From Zopfochytrium polystomum (Eukaryota; Chytridiomycota; Chytridiomycetes; Chytridiales; Chytridiaceae): a stretch of 64,000 nt of DNA. The notes under the pieces are model-generated. The model saw only the letters and a program-made list of their open reading frames with translations. It did no database searches and was not told the DNA's origin. The DNA lies in NCBI GenBank assembly GCA_025765615.1, contig JAIVFJ010000083.1, positions 186,001-250,000 of the forward strand, given 5' to 3'. Shown piece by piece: positions 43,643 through 54,418 of the stretch. Within the stretch, counting starts at the first letter, position 1; each line of letters starts with the position of its first letter. Both the position numbers and the translations under genes were made by a program.

Positions 43643-44234
43643 TGTAGTCTCACATGCTCGCTTGCACTGTTGACAAATACTCTGAGTATTAAGTGGAACG
43701 GAAACCTGGTGTTAACAGTTTTCCTCCTCCTCTGCTCAAGCAGATAATATTGGAGAGGTTTTTACCCTGTGCCAGTCACACTTGCCTAGCAACTATTACA
43801 TCGTGCACATCATCATTATGTATCAATTATTCATAACAGAGTTTTTCTCTTTCTCTTGAAGTTGGGGAGAAGGACCACCCACCCACAAACACACATCTCC
43901 GCTTCATTCACTCCTTCCACTCACTCACTCAGAGTAGACTGTTTACACATTTATCGTTGCTGTGCCTGTTATCCTCACTCCAACACAGAGCCAGCAGTGT
44001 CAGACAGTTGGTGGTGGGCCAGCTGCATTCCCCACCCGCAGCCCCTTAAGAGGAGCTTCTGAAGGGACCATGTACTCGCCTGGGTGTGTATCACCTCTCA
44101 CTACCCTCACCTTGTGAGCCAGATGGATTTGAAGGGACTCTGAGCCAACATTTCAAAAATCCCCCAAAAACAGACCCTTGAAGGACAGAAATCTTCTTCT
44201 ATTTTAGCTTCCCCTCACTGCTCATAAAACTTGA
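43643..44234. other. No gene seen
   Basis: Intergenic; 44100-44150 carries a short match to repeat X (around GCCAGATGGATTTGAAGGG). Confidence 0.45.
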
Positions 44235-45942
44235 TCAACGACGATCTCCGAGCCTGAAGCGCCTCGCCTTGCCGCCGCCCGTCGCCCTTTTGACCGCAGG
44301 TGCAGCCTTGGCCGCCTTTGCCTTCGCCGTCGCAGCGGCTTTGGGCTTCTTCTGCGCGGCCTTCCCTCCCTTGGGCCTGGCGCTCTTTCCTTGCATCTTT
44401 GGCGTTCGTTTCACCGCACCCTTTCCATTCTTTGGCGATGGCTGGGTCGTCTCGAATTTCCTCTGCCGAACCTTGACGCTCTTCCCTCCTCCTTTGGAAG
44501 TGGCCTTGCCGTCCTTCCCCCTTGCTTTAAACGCAGCCGCCTTCGATCGCGATTTTCGGGATTGGGGCGCCCGACCGCCGGCCTTTTTTGCCTTGGCTTT
44601 GGTCGCCTTGGACTTGCCCCTTTTGTCACGCCCCAGAGTCTTTGACCGCTCCTTCGACTTCTTGGGAGGACCGCCGCGCTCCTGCTTGCTCCCCGGATTG
44701 GCCGTGTCGCGCGTCCTTGGGACTTTTCCGGCTTTGTCCGTTGAAGATTTCTCGATCGCATTCTTTGGAGTGCTCAGGCCTCGCGACTTGGTCTGATGCA
44801 CGCATTTTAAGTAATCGCCTCACAAAAGTCGAGACGGCCTTACGCCAAACTACAGGCTACCTTTACCTCTGCGTCTTCCGTGACAGGCTTTTTGGGGATC
44901 GGGCAAGCCGTACTCGATCTCCGTGTAATTCCGCCATCTGGTCCGACATAACAGTCAGTCGCGCCCATAATCTGCTGAAACTCTTGGCACTTCTCGCACG
45001 CTCGTACAAATTGCGCGGGGCGTGTGTCACCGTGAACCTTTCCGAACGCAGCAAATCGTCCTCCGTCGCCATTGATGGTCTGATATCGAGCCTCGTAACC
45101 ACGGTCTCGGACCTCTTGTGACTTTGCACTCAGCTCCGCGCATCCGCGGTGGTGTCCGCAACGAACGGCAGCAGCATGGACGTTTTCGGTGTTTGTTCGC
45201 ACTCCGTTCGAGCTTCCCGTGACGGTGGTGGAGAAGAAGACCTTCTCTCCGTCCTTTGGGTGATAGGCCGAGACGACCAAATGCCTTGCCTTCTCCTCAT
45301 CTGACAGACTGACGTAGAAGGCTTTTGTGTCTTGACGAAGGTGAGCATCGGTGTATTGGGCGGGGTCTGAAATTTGCTTCTCTGCCGTTGTCACGAAGAT
45401 ATCGTCCCGCTCCTGTTGGTCCTTCTTGTTCCTCTTTCGGGCGCCGACGATTTCATATCCCTCCTCATCTATCTCGGCGCCCCCAACAAGGGTTGTCCTT
45501 GTAATGGGTCCGTCATTGGCGCCGCGCCGTCCCCGTCCATCTCCTCGACGTCGCTGCCGCGGGCGGATCCAACATCCACAAGGCCTGGCCAGTCGAGCGC
45601 CTTGTGGAAGTCCTCGTCAGCGATCACGGCTGCGTCGGCAATGGTCGCTGCGGTCCAGAAGAAGTCGTGGTCGTTTGCGATGCCGGGCGATTCGAGACAC
45701 TGCAATGCCGCCGCCGCCGAGGGCAGTGCCTGAGCGCTCTGCTGGAGGAAGAGGACGGCGAGCAGTGCGAGGAGTTCCACGACCACGGTGGCGAGCATGG
45801 TGCTATTGTGGAGGAGTAGGCAGATGTGGGAAGAACGCTGTGATCGGGCTGCTGCGGTGGTGGTGGTCGCGGAGCGGCGACTTTTGGGCGACGGCGGTGA
45901 GGACGGCGGTGAGAACGGCTGTGTCTTTGCTGCGTCGGTCAT
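44235..45942 (-). CDS. Deaminase-fold protein with predicted signal/anchor and lysine-rich tail; frame broken
   Basis: Read on the minus strand. The N-terminal segment (45942 to about 45500) contains MLATVVVELLALLAVLFLQ, a signal peptide or anchor; the Met at 45798 is the likelier start for export. The next segment (about 45510-44867) reads in another frame, so one base or an unseen intron separates them. It carries a candidate deaminase core: RCGHHRGCAELSA (a Cys-Ala-Glu zinc and catalytic motif) and, ~55 residues on, ACEKCQEFQQIMGATD (a PCxxC-like pair). This resembles polymorphic-toxin deaminases of the YwqJ/XOO_2897 kind. A 74-nt intron (donor 44866 GTAAAG, acceptor 44793) joins a 185-residue Lys/Ala-rich tail resembling histone-H1 tails. 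A nucleic-acid-directed effector is inference; substrate unknown. The frame break may make it inactive. Confidence 0.55.
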
Positions 45943-47021
45943 TGATTCTTGGTGTGCGAGGGGGGAGAGTGTGCGAGGAACGACGTGGAAGGGGCGAGGA
46001 AAAAAAACTTAAAACGCTCTTCTTTTATGGTCTGTTGGAAGGGGGCTGCTTGAATCACAGAGAGGAATGGCTGTTTGTTGTTTGTTTGTTTGTCTGTTGT
46101 TTTTAAGACAAAAACAAGAAAAGGTTGTCTCCAATTAAGTTGAGACAGACACAAAGCTGGCCGCTGTGATGGTTTGTTTGTTGGAGACACAGTCGATCGT
46201 CCTTCATCTAATGAGACACAGAAGTCGTCAAAAAAAAAAAAAAAAAAAAAAAAAAAAGGAAACACACCAGGGTTCTTCGTTCTCTCGTTTTGAGGGAGCG
46301 GAAACGTTTGAGCAGTCAGTAAAGAGAACGGGAGGGAGCGAGCGAGCGACAGAGAAAAAGCGCAAAATAGACGGTAGCGAGTGCGGCACACGCACACACA
46401 CTCACTCCACCCAAACCTTCCCGCACTGCCCGCTGATCCGTCCTCTCCGTCCTAACCACTCTGCTGATCCAGGTACTGGTCGGCAAAAATCAAGGCGATC
46501 GTGCTCAGCTTTGTCGACGATCTTTAAAGGAGCGAGCGACCGTAAGATCTGGCCCGACGGGGTCCAGAATTTCGCAGGTCCATCAAGGTCTGTATGATCC
46601 GTATTCCCTTCATCTTTGATGACCGAAGCGCGTGACGCGCGAATCAAGACAAGCGCAACCAAACCCACGTTCCACTCTCCGAGCCCACCGCCAGCGTGGG
46701 GTCGTCCCTTGCGCGCTGGCGATTGAGCTCTTCAGGTTCTTTGCTTTTGCTTGGGGTCATTAGTTCTGCAGAATACTCGAAGACATCCTCACTGAGCATG
46801 TTGTTTTCGCACAGTCCAAGGTTTGTGTTTCTGGAGCTAACGATTTCAGGAATAAAGTAGGCCAGTTTTGGGCCACTCCTGCTTCAGAATTGGACTGTGT
46901 TAGATCCCTTTCCTCCTTTTTTTTTTTTGTTTGCTTCCTGTTGTTGCTATTCCGCTTTCCATTTTATGAAAGCTTCCCCCGTGTAGCCATCATTCACGTA
47001 TTGTAACACGTTTACCTTATA
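45943..47021. other. Intergenic, no gene supported
   Basis: Includes a poly(A) run (46231-46257) and T-rich stretches (46920-46930). Short frames here are low complexity. Confidence 0.45.
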
Positions 47022-47428
47022 TTATAGTATGTTCTGACGCATTTTTTTCGATCTCTCAATATCCCTTGTTGTTTTTTCCCTCAGAATCAACCAACGTTCG
47101 TCCCAACGAAATGCAAAGGCCAAGATGACGGTATCGTCAATGAATGGGTCTTTTTCATCGTAAATCAAAACAGGTTCGCGGGAAGCGGGCAAGAAGCTCC
47201 AACGGAGCGTACTGGGGAGAAAGGTAGAGTCACTGACAAAGTCGATGGGAACTGGCGAGTTGCAGAGGTACATAAGTGCCATGGCACGCATTTCTAAAAC
47301 AGACGGGAGATGTAAGTAGTTTGGGCCAAAGGCATCCATGAGTATGACTGGCATTTACTATTAATAGAGATTGACTCACGTTCAGGCGTCAGCATGCGGT
47401 CCATAACATAACTCATTCGGCTCGCCAT
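47022..47428 (-). CDS. Small conserved-looking protein of 106 residues, unrecognised
   Basis: Minus-strand exon 1 47428-47380 (16 codons plus one base, MASRMSYVMDRMLTPE) and exon 2 47293-47022, joined over an 86-nt intron (GTGAGT to TTTTAG) in matching phase. The joined protein has a Met-rich amphipathic start, a Phe/Trp/Asp-rich middle (IYDEKDPFIDDTVILAFAF, RWDERWLIL) and a basic C-terminus. No signal peptide and no known motif. The clean splice sites and compact sequence favour a real gene. Confidence 0.5.
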
Positions 47429-47864
47429 TGCAGGGGGCTCTTGATCAATTTCTCCTTCTTTTCCACCTCATTGTGAGATTCCTATCTCACCAATCATGGT
47501 CTTAGCTGGGTCTCCCGAAAAGCTCTCCCCCAGTTATGACTATGTCATTATATTGGCTCAAAACTTATTTTTATTTTCTCTTACTACTATTCATCACATT
47601 CCCTCATGGGCTCTAGTGTTTATTACTATAAAAGGGAAAAAATCCTCCAGTGAGACATCGCACATTTGCCGCCGCTGCGGCCACCACCACGGCCGCCACC
47701 CTGGCGATCCTCCTGCATCACCACTTTCATTGCCCCTGCCAGATCGCAATCTTGGATCACAATCACTGATTGCGGTCCCCAGACTCTGACTGCTCTCCAC
47801 CACCTCATCTGCTAGATCCCAATCTTTGCTCTCGACCTTTCGCCCTCTGCTGCTGTGCCTGCCA
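47429..47864. other. Intergenic, repeat-rich
   Basis: Carries CCACCACGGCCGCCACC and CAGATCGCAATC-type repeats before retrotransposon 2. No gene. Confidence 0.45.
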
Positions 47865-48208
47865 TGTCAGGAACAGGGCAGGACAGGACAAGGGAGACAA
47901 GGAACTGATGATTGTATTGGAAACAATAATTCACTTGAGGGATGGGACAGGTCCCCCATCCCCCTTTTATACCTTTTGAGAGTGTTCCTTGTCAAGACTC
48001 CAAGAAAGTTCCAGAAAGAGCAATTAGTAATACAATGATACCAATGATACCAATGACAACAAGACAAGTCAGGAAAGCAAAGAAGGTTCCAGAAGGTTCC
48101 ACAAGGTTCCATGAAGGAATGTTCTAGAAGGTTCCAGAAGGTTCCAGAAGGTTCCATGAAGGAATGTTCTAGAAGGTTCCAGAGGTTTCCAGAGGGTGAT
48201 TCATAACA
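47865..48208 (-). repeat. 3' LTR of retrotransposon 2
   Basis: 344 bp; the heat-shock-element array (about 48081-48193) and TATA box are retained; GAGAGGAGT is missing relative to the other LTRs. Confidence 0.92.
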
Positions 48209-49594
48209 TCATCTCCCCCTTTTAGGCCTCTTCTGCAACTTGGTGGGGTACCTGGTCTTGAACTCGAGCAGAAGGTCTTGGCAGTGAGTGAGGTTTGACT
48301 CAGGCTCCCAGGTGTTGTCAGCATCTGAGTAACCTTTCCACTTAACAAGGAACTTGAGTGTCCTTCCAAACCACTTGGCATCCAAGATTTGTTCAACCTC
48401 AAATTCCTCTTCACCTTCTACCTCAACTGGAGGAGGAGGAGGAACAACTCTGCCTCGAATGGAATTGGCCACAAACTTCTCTAAAAGGCTGACATGGAAA
48501 ACTGGGTGGATCTTCATGGACGCAGGGAGATCCAGCTTGAAGGTGACTGGATTGATTTGCTCCAAGATCTTGAAAGGACCCAACTTGAGGTTGTCTAGCT
48601 TGGGACTTGGTCTTTTGGTCTGCAAGTTCTTCCTCAGAAGCCAAACTTGCTGACCCACAGCAAGGTCATGGTCCATTCTGTGAGTGTTGGCAAATCTTGA
48701 GGCATCTTCTTGGGCTTGCTTCAGGGTGGAGTCCAGGAAGGAGTTGATGATCTTGAGCTTATGTAAGTGTGAAGCAGCAGCAGGAGCTTGGACATTGGAT
48801 AGGGTCTCTTGTCCCAGAAGATCTCCTCTTGGATTGAAGCCATAGGTTGCAAAGAAAGGAGATAGCTGGGTGCTTGAGTGGAGAGAATTGTTGAGAGCAA
48901 ATTCTGCCAGTGGAAGGAGGGTGGGCCAATCATCCTGTTGATAGCTGACATAGCACCTCAAATACTGCTCCAGAGTCTGGTTTGTTCTTTCTGTTTGTCC
49001 ATCAGTCTGAGGGTGATAAGCAGTTGACAGTTGAGACTTGATTCCAAGGGCTGCTGTGAGTGCTTTCCAAAATTGAGATCTGAACTGTGGTCCTCTGTCA
49101 CTGACGATTGACTGAGGCAGCCCATGGAGCCTGAATATGTGCTGCAAAAACAGGTCTGCTGTTCCTTGTGCATCTATATTCTCAGTGCAGGGGATGAAAT
49201 GGGCCAACTTTGTCCTTCTGCAGATGACAACAAGGATAGAGTCAAATCCATGGGATGGGGGCAGTTTCACAATGAAGTCCATGGATATTGATGACCAAGG
49301 GCTGATGGCAATTGGGAGGAGTTCCAGAAGTCCATAGGGCTTGTGTCTGCTGGATTTGTTTCTTTGACAGGTTTCACAGCTGCTGACATAGTTCTTGATG
49401 TACTTCCTCATGCCTGGCCAGTAGAAGTCTCTGGAAACAAGCTCATATGTCTTGTGCTCTCCTGGGTGTCCAGCTGTTGCTGCATCATGCCTTGTCTTGA
49501 GTATCTCAAGTTTTTCCTCCTCTTGGCTGATTTGAATCTTGTGGGGCTTGGGGTCCTTGGAAATAGCATGGGCCCACACACTGTCAGGAAGCAA
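48209..49594 (-). CDS. Retrotransposon 2 integrase with chromodomain
   Basis: 461 codons, same HHCC, DDE and chromodomain layout as copy 1. ANSIRGR replaces ANFIPGR in the linker before the chromodomain. It is out of frame with the RT segment through the same short G run (near 49638). Confidence 0.93.
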   Translation of the reverse strand: MLPDSVWAHAISKDPKPHKIQISQEEEKLEILKTRHDAATAGHPGEHKTYELVSRDFYWPGMRKYIKNYVSSCETCQRNKSSRHKPYGLLELLPIAISPWSSISMDFIVKLPPSHGFDSILVVICRRTKLAHFIPCTENIDAQGTADLFLQHIFRLHGLPQSIVSDRGPQFRSQFWKALTAALGIKSQLSTAYHPQTDGQTERTNQTLEQYLRCYVSYQQDDWPTLLPLAEFALNNSLHSSTQLSPFFATYGFNPRGDLLGQETLSNVQAPAAASHLHKLKIINSFLDSTLKQAQEDASRFANTHRMDHDLAVGQQVWLLRKNLQTKRPSPKLDNLKLGPFKILEQINPVTFKLDLPASMKIHPVFHVSLLEKFVANSIRGRVVPPPPPVEVEGEEEFEVEQILDAKWFGRTLKFLVKWKGYSDADNTWEPESNLTHCQDLLLEFKTRYPTKLQKRPKRGR

Positions 49595-51663
49595 TGAAAG
49601 GTGTGTCTTGGATGGTGGGGTGAACCATCTCCCCCTTCAGGTGCAAGGTCTGTTCTTCTTGACAGGGCATCAGCCACAGTGTTAACGTGGCCAGGAGAAT
49701 AGCACAGCTTAAAGTCATACTCAGAGAGCAGTTCAGCCCACCTGGCATGCCTCTGCTTGAGCAACCTCCTTGCCCTGAAGAAGGTGAGGTTCTTGTGATC
49801 AGAATAGACAGAGATGCCTTTAGAACCAGCCAAGTAGTGTCTCCAGAATTTGAATGCTTCCACAATTGCAAGCAACTCCTTGTCATGGACTGTGTAGTTA
49901 CACTCAGCACTGTTCAGCTTCCTGGAGTAATATGCCACTGGATGCAGAGGAGCAGAGGGGTCCTGAGAGCTTGGCTGGGACAGAACAGCGCCAAGGGCAT
50001 AGTCTGAGGCATCAGTTTCCAAGGTGAAGGGAAGCAAGGGATCCACATGCTTAAGGAGTGGTGCACTTGTGGTTGCTGTCTTAAGAGCTAGCCAGGCTTG
50101 CTCTGCTGCTGGGGTCCATTCAAACTTGGTGGTCTTCTTGGTGAGATCAGTGAGAGGCTTGGCTATGGCAGAATAGTTGGCAATGAAGGTTCTGTAGAAG
50201 TTGCAAAATCCAAGGAAGCTTTGAACATCCTTGATGGAATTTGGAGCCTTCCATTCAAGAATAGTTTGGATCTTGTCTGGTGCCATGGAGATCCCTTTGT
50301 CAGACACAATGAACCCCAAAAACTCAATGGAGGTCTTGTGGAATTCACACTTCTCCAGCTTTGCATAGAGGTGATGCTGTCTGAGTCTCTCCAAGACAGT
50401 CTTGACATGTCCCATATGGCTTGCAGTGTCAGATGAAAATACCAGGATATCATCCAGGTAGACAATGACAAAAAGGTCCAGAATATCCCTGAAGATGTCA
50501 TTCATCATGCCTTGGAAAATAGCTGGAGCATTGGTAAGTCCAAAGGGCATAACCAAGTACTCAAAGTGACCATATTTGCATCTGAAGGCAGTCTTCCATT
50601 GATCCTGGGGCTTAATTCTGACCAAATTGTAGGCACCTCTGAGGTCAATCTTGGAAAATATCCTTGCATGGCTCAGTTTGTCTAGTAATTCAGAGATGAG
50701 AGGCAGTGGATAGCGGTTCTTGACTGTCATCTCATTGAGATCTCTGTAGTCCACACAGGGTCTCAGTCCCCCATCCTTCTTCTTGACAAAAAAGATGGGA
50801 GCTCCAGCTGGTGACTTGGAAGGTTGGATGAATCCCTTGTTCAGCATTTCTTCAATGTATTCTTGGAGGGCCTTGGCTTCTGGTGGAGAGAGGTGGTACA
50901 GTGGCTTGAAAGGTGGGCTGCAAGTTTCATCCTTGAGTGGGATTTCACAGTCATAAGGCCTCTGGGCTGGTAGCAGGTCTGCCTTGGTCTTGGAAAACAC
51001 ATCAGCATAAGGGAGATATTCTTTTGGTAGCTTGGATGCCAGCAAAAGGTCTGATGGGTCCAGGTTGTCGTGCTCCTCAGCAGTGGGGCTTGAATTCTTG
51101 ACTGGGAACTGTGATTCTTGAATCTTTGACTGAGAGTTCTGTTCTTGGCAAAGACTGTGAGCTGTGGAACTTGAATCTTGAATGTGGACTGTGAACTGTG
51201 GTACTTGAATCTTTGACTGTGGGTTCTGTGAACAAGAGTCATGGCCATGACTGTGAGCTCTATGAGCTCTACTTGAATCTTGACTGTGAACTGTGAACTG
51301 TGGAACTGGAGTCTTGGCTGGCTGTGAATCTTGAATCAAGGGCTTGAGAGCATGAGACTTGGGGGCTTGACTTGAGTTTTGGGTGACTGTTCCAATTGGT
51401 GGAGGTTGGACTTGACCAGTGACCCAATCAATGGCAGGGTTCTGGGCTTGCAGCCATGGTAATCCCAGGATGACAGAGAATGTGGGTGAGCCAAGATCCA
51501 ATACTTCCAGATTGACCATGGATGGTGGAAAGTCTTGGATGTGGAGGTTTAGCTTGGTTTCATGGCTGATTTCCTTGAACAGAGCATGATTGGCAAAGTG
51601 GACCTTGAGGTGTGGATTTCTTGATGGTGGGAATGGCACAAGACTTGGCAAGGGTGGCATCAA
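49408..51663 (-). CDS. Retrotransposon 2 protease end, reverse transcriptase and RNase H
   Basis: 751 codons with the same catalytic motifs as copy 1 (YLDDILVF in RT, TDASDYALGA in RNase H). The TGA directly after the protease DSG and the following frame change (about 51670-51705) are present here too. Confidence 0.93.
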   Translation of the reverse strand: MMPPLPSLVPFPPSRNPHLKVHFANHALFKEISHETKLNLHIQDFPPSMVNLEVLDLGSPTFSVILGLPWLQAQNPAIDWVTGQVQPPPIGTVTQNSSQAPKSHALKPLIQDSQPAKTPVPQFTVHSQDSSRAHRAHSHGHDSCSQNPQSKIQVPQFTVHIQDSSSTAHSLCQEQNSQSKIQESQFPVKNSSPTAEEHDNLDPSDLLLASKLPKEYLPYADVFSKTKADLLPAQRPYDCEIPLKDETCSPPFKPLYHLSPPEAKALQEYIEEMLNKGFIQPSKSPAGAPIFFVKKKDGGLRPCVDYRDLNEMTVKNRYPLPLISELLDKLSHARIFSKIDLRGAYNLVRIKPQDQWKTAFRCKYGHFEYLVMPFGLTNAPAIFQGMMNDIFRDILDLFVIVYLDDILVFSSDTASHMGHVKTVLERLRQHHLYAKLEKCEFHKTSIEFLGFIVSDKGISMAPDKIQTILEWKAPNSIKDVQSFLGFCNFYRTFIANYSAIAKPLTDLTKKTTKFEWTPAAEQAWLALKTATTSAPLLKHVDPLLPFTLETDASDYALGAVLSQPSSQDPSAPLHPVAYYSRKLNSAECNYTVHDKELLAIVEAFKFWRHYLAGSKGISVYSDHKNLTFFRARRLLKQRHARWAELLSEYDFKLCYSPGHVNTVADALSRRTDLAPEGGDGSPHHPRHTFHCFLTVCGPMLFPRTPSPTRFKSAKRRKNLRYSRQGMMQQQLDTQESTRHMSLFPETSTGQA

Positions 51664-51840
51664 TGATTTTGCAGGATCATCCAGAGTCTATAAGGGCCTT
51701 GGTTGTGATGGTTGACTTGGGTGAGAGTTGAATCTTGACATCCATGGTGAGTTGGTGGGGGTTGGAATCTGAGGTGTTTGTGGTGCTGGTGGTGGTGATG
51801 AAACAGGGGCAGCTTGGAGGAGGGTCCAGGGAATTGCCCC

Positions 51841-52764
51841 TCAGTGAGCCTGGACCTGGGAGTTTGGGTGCTTCTTCCTTGGGCAGTCCTTGACAGCATG
51901 CTCCTTGGGGCCACAGTAGAAACACAGTCCCTGCTGGGACCTCCTTGTTTTCTCCTCTTGGCTCAGAGGACCCTTAGGAAGTGTCTCAACTGCATCCACT
52001 TGCATGGGTTCAGGAACTGTAAGAGCTTGAGGGACTGGGGTAGGTCTTGATGTAGTTCCTACTTGTCTTTGCTTCAGCCTCTTGGAGTAGAGTCTGTTGT
52101 CAATCTTGATGGCAAGGAGAATGTACTCTTCCAAGGTCTCAGGGATGTGCAGAGACTGGGAGAGCATGTCTTGGATAGACTCATGGTGACCATCATGGTA
52201 CAGCTCCATCAGAGCTGCATCATTGTATCCAGAGTCTCTGGCTAGTTGCTTGAATTGGTTGGTGTAGGCCACACAAGATTGCTTTCCTTGCTTGATATGC
52301 TTGAGCTTGGATCTTGCTGTCCAAGATGCGTAGGGGTCACCAAAGGTAGCTTCCAGCCCCTCCCAGAGCTCTTGCAGGGTGGTGGGTGTGCTTGGGAGAG
52401 ATCTGTACCATGATTGAGCTTGACCAGACAGGAGGGTGCTTGTGAAAAGAACCTTGACTTGCTCACTGGGAAATCTTGAAGGTTGGAGAAGGATGACATT
52501 CTCCACAGTGGCCATGAAGTTCCTAAGGTCTTTGGCCAGCCCAGTGAACTTGTCAGGGCTGGGAACCTTGGGCTCTCTTGCTTGGTTGGCTTGAGGCAGG
52601 GGAAGAGCTTGATGTTCTTGTTGGTGAAGTTGTTGTTGAAGCTGGTGCTGCTGGTGAAGGACTTGTTCTTGAAGTTGGTGTGTCTGTCTTGAGAGGGCTT
52701 GTAATTGGTCCATCAAGGCTTGGAAGGCAGTTGCATCAGGGAAGGTGTTGTTTGGGTCAGACAT
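51841..52764 (-). CDS. Retrotransposon 2 Gag
   Basis: 307 codons, intact. It differs from copy 1 by very few residues, including Pro for Ser inside the CCHC knuckle (CFYCGPKEHAVKDC), a spacing-neutral change. Confidence 0.93.
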   Translation of the reverse strand: MSDPNNTFPDATAFQALMDQLQALSRQTHQLQEQVLHQQHQLQQQLHQQEHQALPLPQANQAREPKVPSPDKFTGLAKDLRNFMATVENVILLQPSRFPSEQVKVLFTSTLLSGQAQSWYRSLPSTPTTLQELWEGLEATFGDPYASWTARSKLKHIKQGKQSCVAYTNQFKQLARDSGYNDAALMELYHDGHHESIQDMLSQSLHIPETLEEYILLAIKIDNRLYSKRLKQRQVGTTSRPTPVPQALTVPEPMQVDAVETLPKGPLSQEEKTRRSQQGLCFYCGPKEHAVKDCPRKKHPNSQVQAH

Positions 52765-52804
52765 GATGGCAGAGAGTAGTGGGAGAGGGTGAAGTGAATT
52801 ATGA

Positions 52805-53157
52805 TGTCAGGAACAGGGCAGGACAGGACAAGGCAGACAAGGAACTGAGAGGAGTGATGATTGTATTGGAAACAATAATTCACTTGAGGGATGGGACAGG
52901 TCCCCCATCCCCCTTTTATACCTTTTGAGAGTGTTCCTTGTCAAGACTCCAAGAAAGTTCCAGAAAGAGCAATTAGTAATACAATGATACCAATGATACC
53001 AATGACAACAAGACAAGTCAGGAAAGCAAAGAAGGTTCCAGAAGGTTCCACAAGGTTCCATGAAGGAATGTTCTAGAAGGTTCCAGAAGGTTCCAGAAGG
53101 TTCCATGAAGGAATGTTCTAGAAGGTTCCAGAGGTTTCCAGAGGGTGATTCATAACA
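52805..53157 (-). repeat. 5' LTR (promoter) of retrotransposon 2
   Basis: 353 bp with the full heat-shock array and TATA box. Its outer part lies in the left arm of the long inverted repeat; the partner LTR starts at 63709. Confidence 0.92.
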
Positions 53158-53767
53158 TGCCAGATCCTGATCATCGCCACCCAGATTGCAATTGTTGTGT
53201 TAGTCTCAATCAACACCCTCAAAAAAGGTTGCAATCGCAACCACCACCCTCACCTACACAACCAGAGTCAACTACCACTCCAGCCCGCTCGTCGCTGCCA
53301 CCAGATTGCAATTGCCACACTGAATCACGATCATCACCCCTACCATTGCAACTAGATTGTCTTGCCAACCACTGTTTTCTGTCGCAATTGTTGTGCTGAA
53401 TCGCAATCACAACCTTTGCTCTCAACCTCTCACCCTCCATCACTGCGCCAACCAGATCGCAATTATCTCCCATCCCATCAATTATTGACTGCTTGCGGCA
53501 CCTTCTCTACAACTATTGTAGCTTGGCGACTTTGACCCTGTGAGGCCACTGCTCTCACAGCCCTCGACTTGCCTCTTCCTATCCCTTGAAACCTCACTCA
53601 GTACAATTTATTCATTTACCTGGCCTTTGCCCCTCTGACTATAACCTTGATGCTCCTCCAACCTTCCCTTTTGGGAACTCTGACCCAGGCTTTGCCTACT
53701 CTGACTACGATTACAATGCATATTTGATTACCTTCCTTTTGAACTTCCATTTGGGCTCTAGCCCTTC
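53158..53767. repeat. CAGATTGCAATC-type interspersed simple repeat
   Basis: The words CAGATTGCAATTG, TTGCAATCGCAACC and CAGATCGCAATT recur at short intervals from 53165 to 53465. The same vocabulary appears at 39610-39790, 41000-41095, 47700-47830 and in the right arm. No gene. Confidence 0.6.
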
Positions 53768-54022
53768 TGTCAGGATCAGGGCAGGACAGGACAAGATAGA
53801 CAAGGAACTGAGAGGAGTGATGATTGTATTGGAGACAATAATTCACTTGAGGGATGGGACAGGTCCCCCCATCCCCCTTTTATACCTTTTGAGAGTCTTC
53901 CTTGTCAAGACTCAAAGAAAATTCCAGAAAGAGCGATTAGTAATACAATGATACCAATGATACCAATGACAACAACAAGACAAGTCAGGAAAGCAAAGAA
54001 GGTTCCAGAAGGTTCCACAAGG
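53768..54022 (-). mobile_element. Truncated LTR of the chromovirus family
   Basis: Begins TGTCAGGATCAGGG and follows the LTR to the start of the heat-shock array (GGTTCCACAAGGT), where it stops abruptly. Duplicated in the right arm at 62844-63098. Confidence 0.88.
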
Positions 54023-54381
54023 TATATTGCGCACGCCGTCCCAAATTGGATTTTGTCGCTCAAATTCTCCCCAACAGATTTCCCTGAGGGAGCAGGCAGA
54101 CAGACCACCCCTGCCTGTCAGGGCCTGCCCATTTCCCCTGACAAGTTCTTTTGCCAAAATAATTATGGTGTTGCTGAAAAGCCTGTGGACAGAATGTCTG
54201 TCAATGCCCTCCAATTTTCAGTGAAACGCACAATATCATAATGAATACAAATGTCGTACCTGGAAGGAGGGTCTTTATTACCCACAAGGAAGTAGTCTAC
54301 ATGGAGTAGGGGGAAACCAGTATGGCATGTCACAGGCCTTGGACCACGCTGCGTGCTGCCACTGGTCTGTCGATCGCCACA

Positions 54382-54418
<37 letters not shown>

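Larger units (their letters stand above)
47865..53157 (-). mobile_element. Ty3/gypsy chromovirus, full-length copy 2
   Basis: A 5293-bp element with LTRs 47865-48208 (344 bp) and 52805-53157 (353 bp) and the target duplication TGCCA on both sides. The 3' LTR differs from the 5' LTR by a 9-bp loss and at least one substitution. The internal sequence is almost identical to copy 1, with only scattered substitutions (for example GHVNT for GHLNT, and CGPKEH for CGSKEH in the zinc knuckle). Confidence 0.95.
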
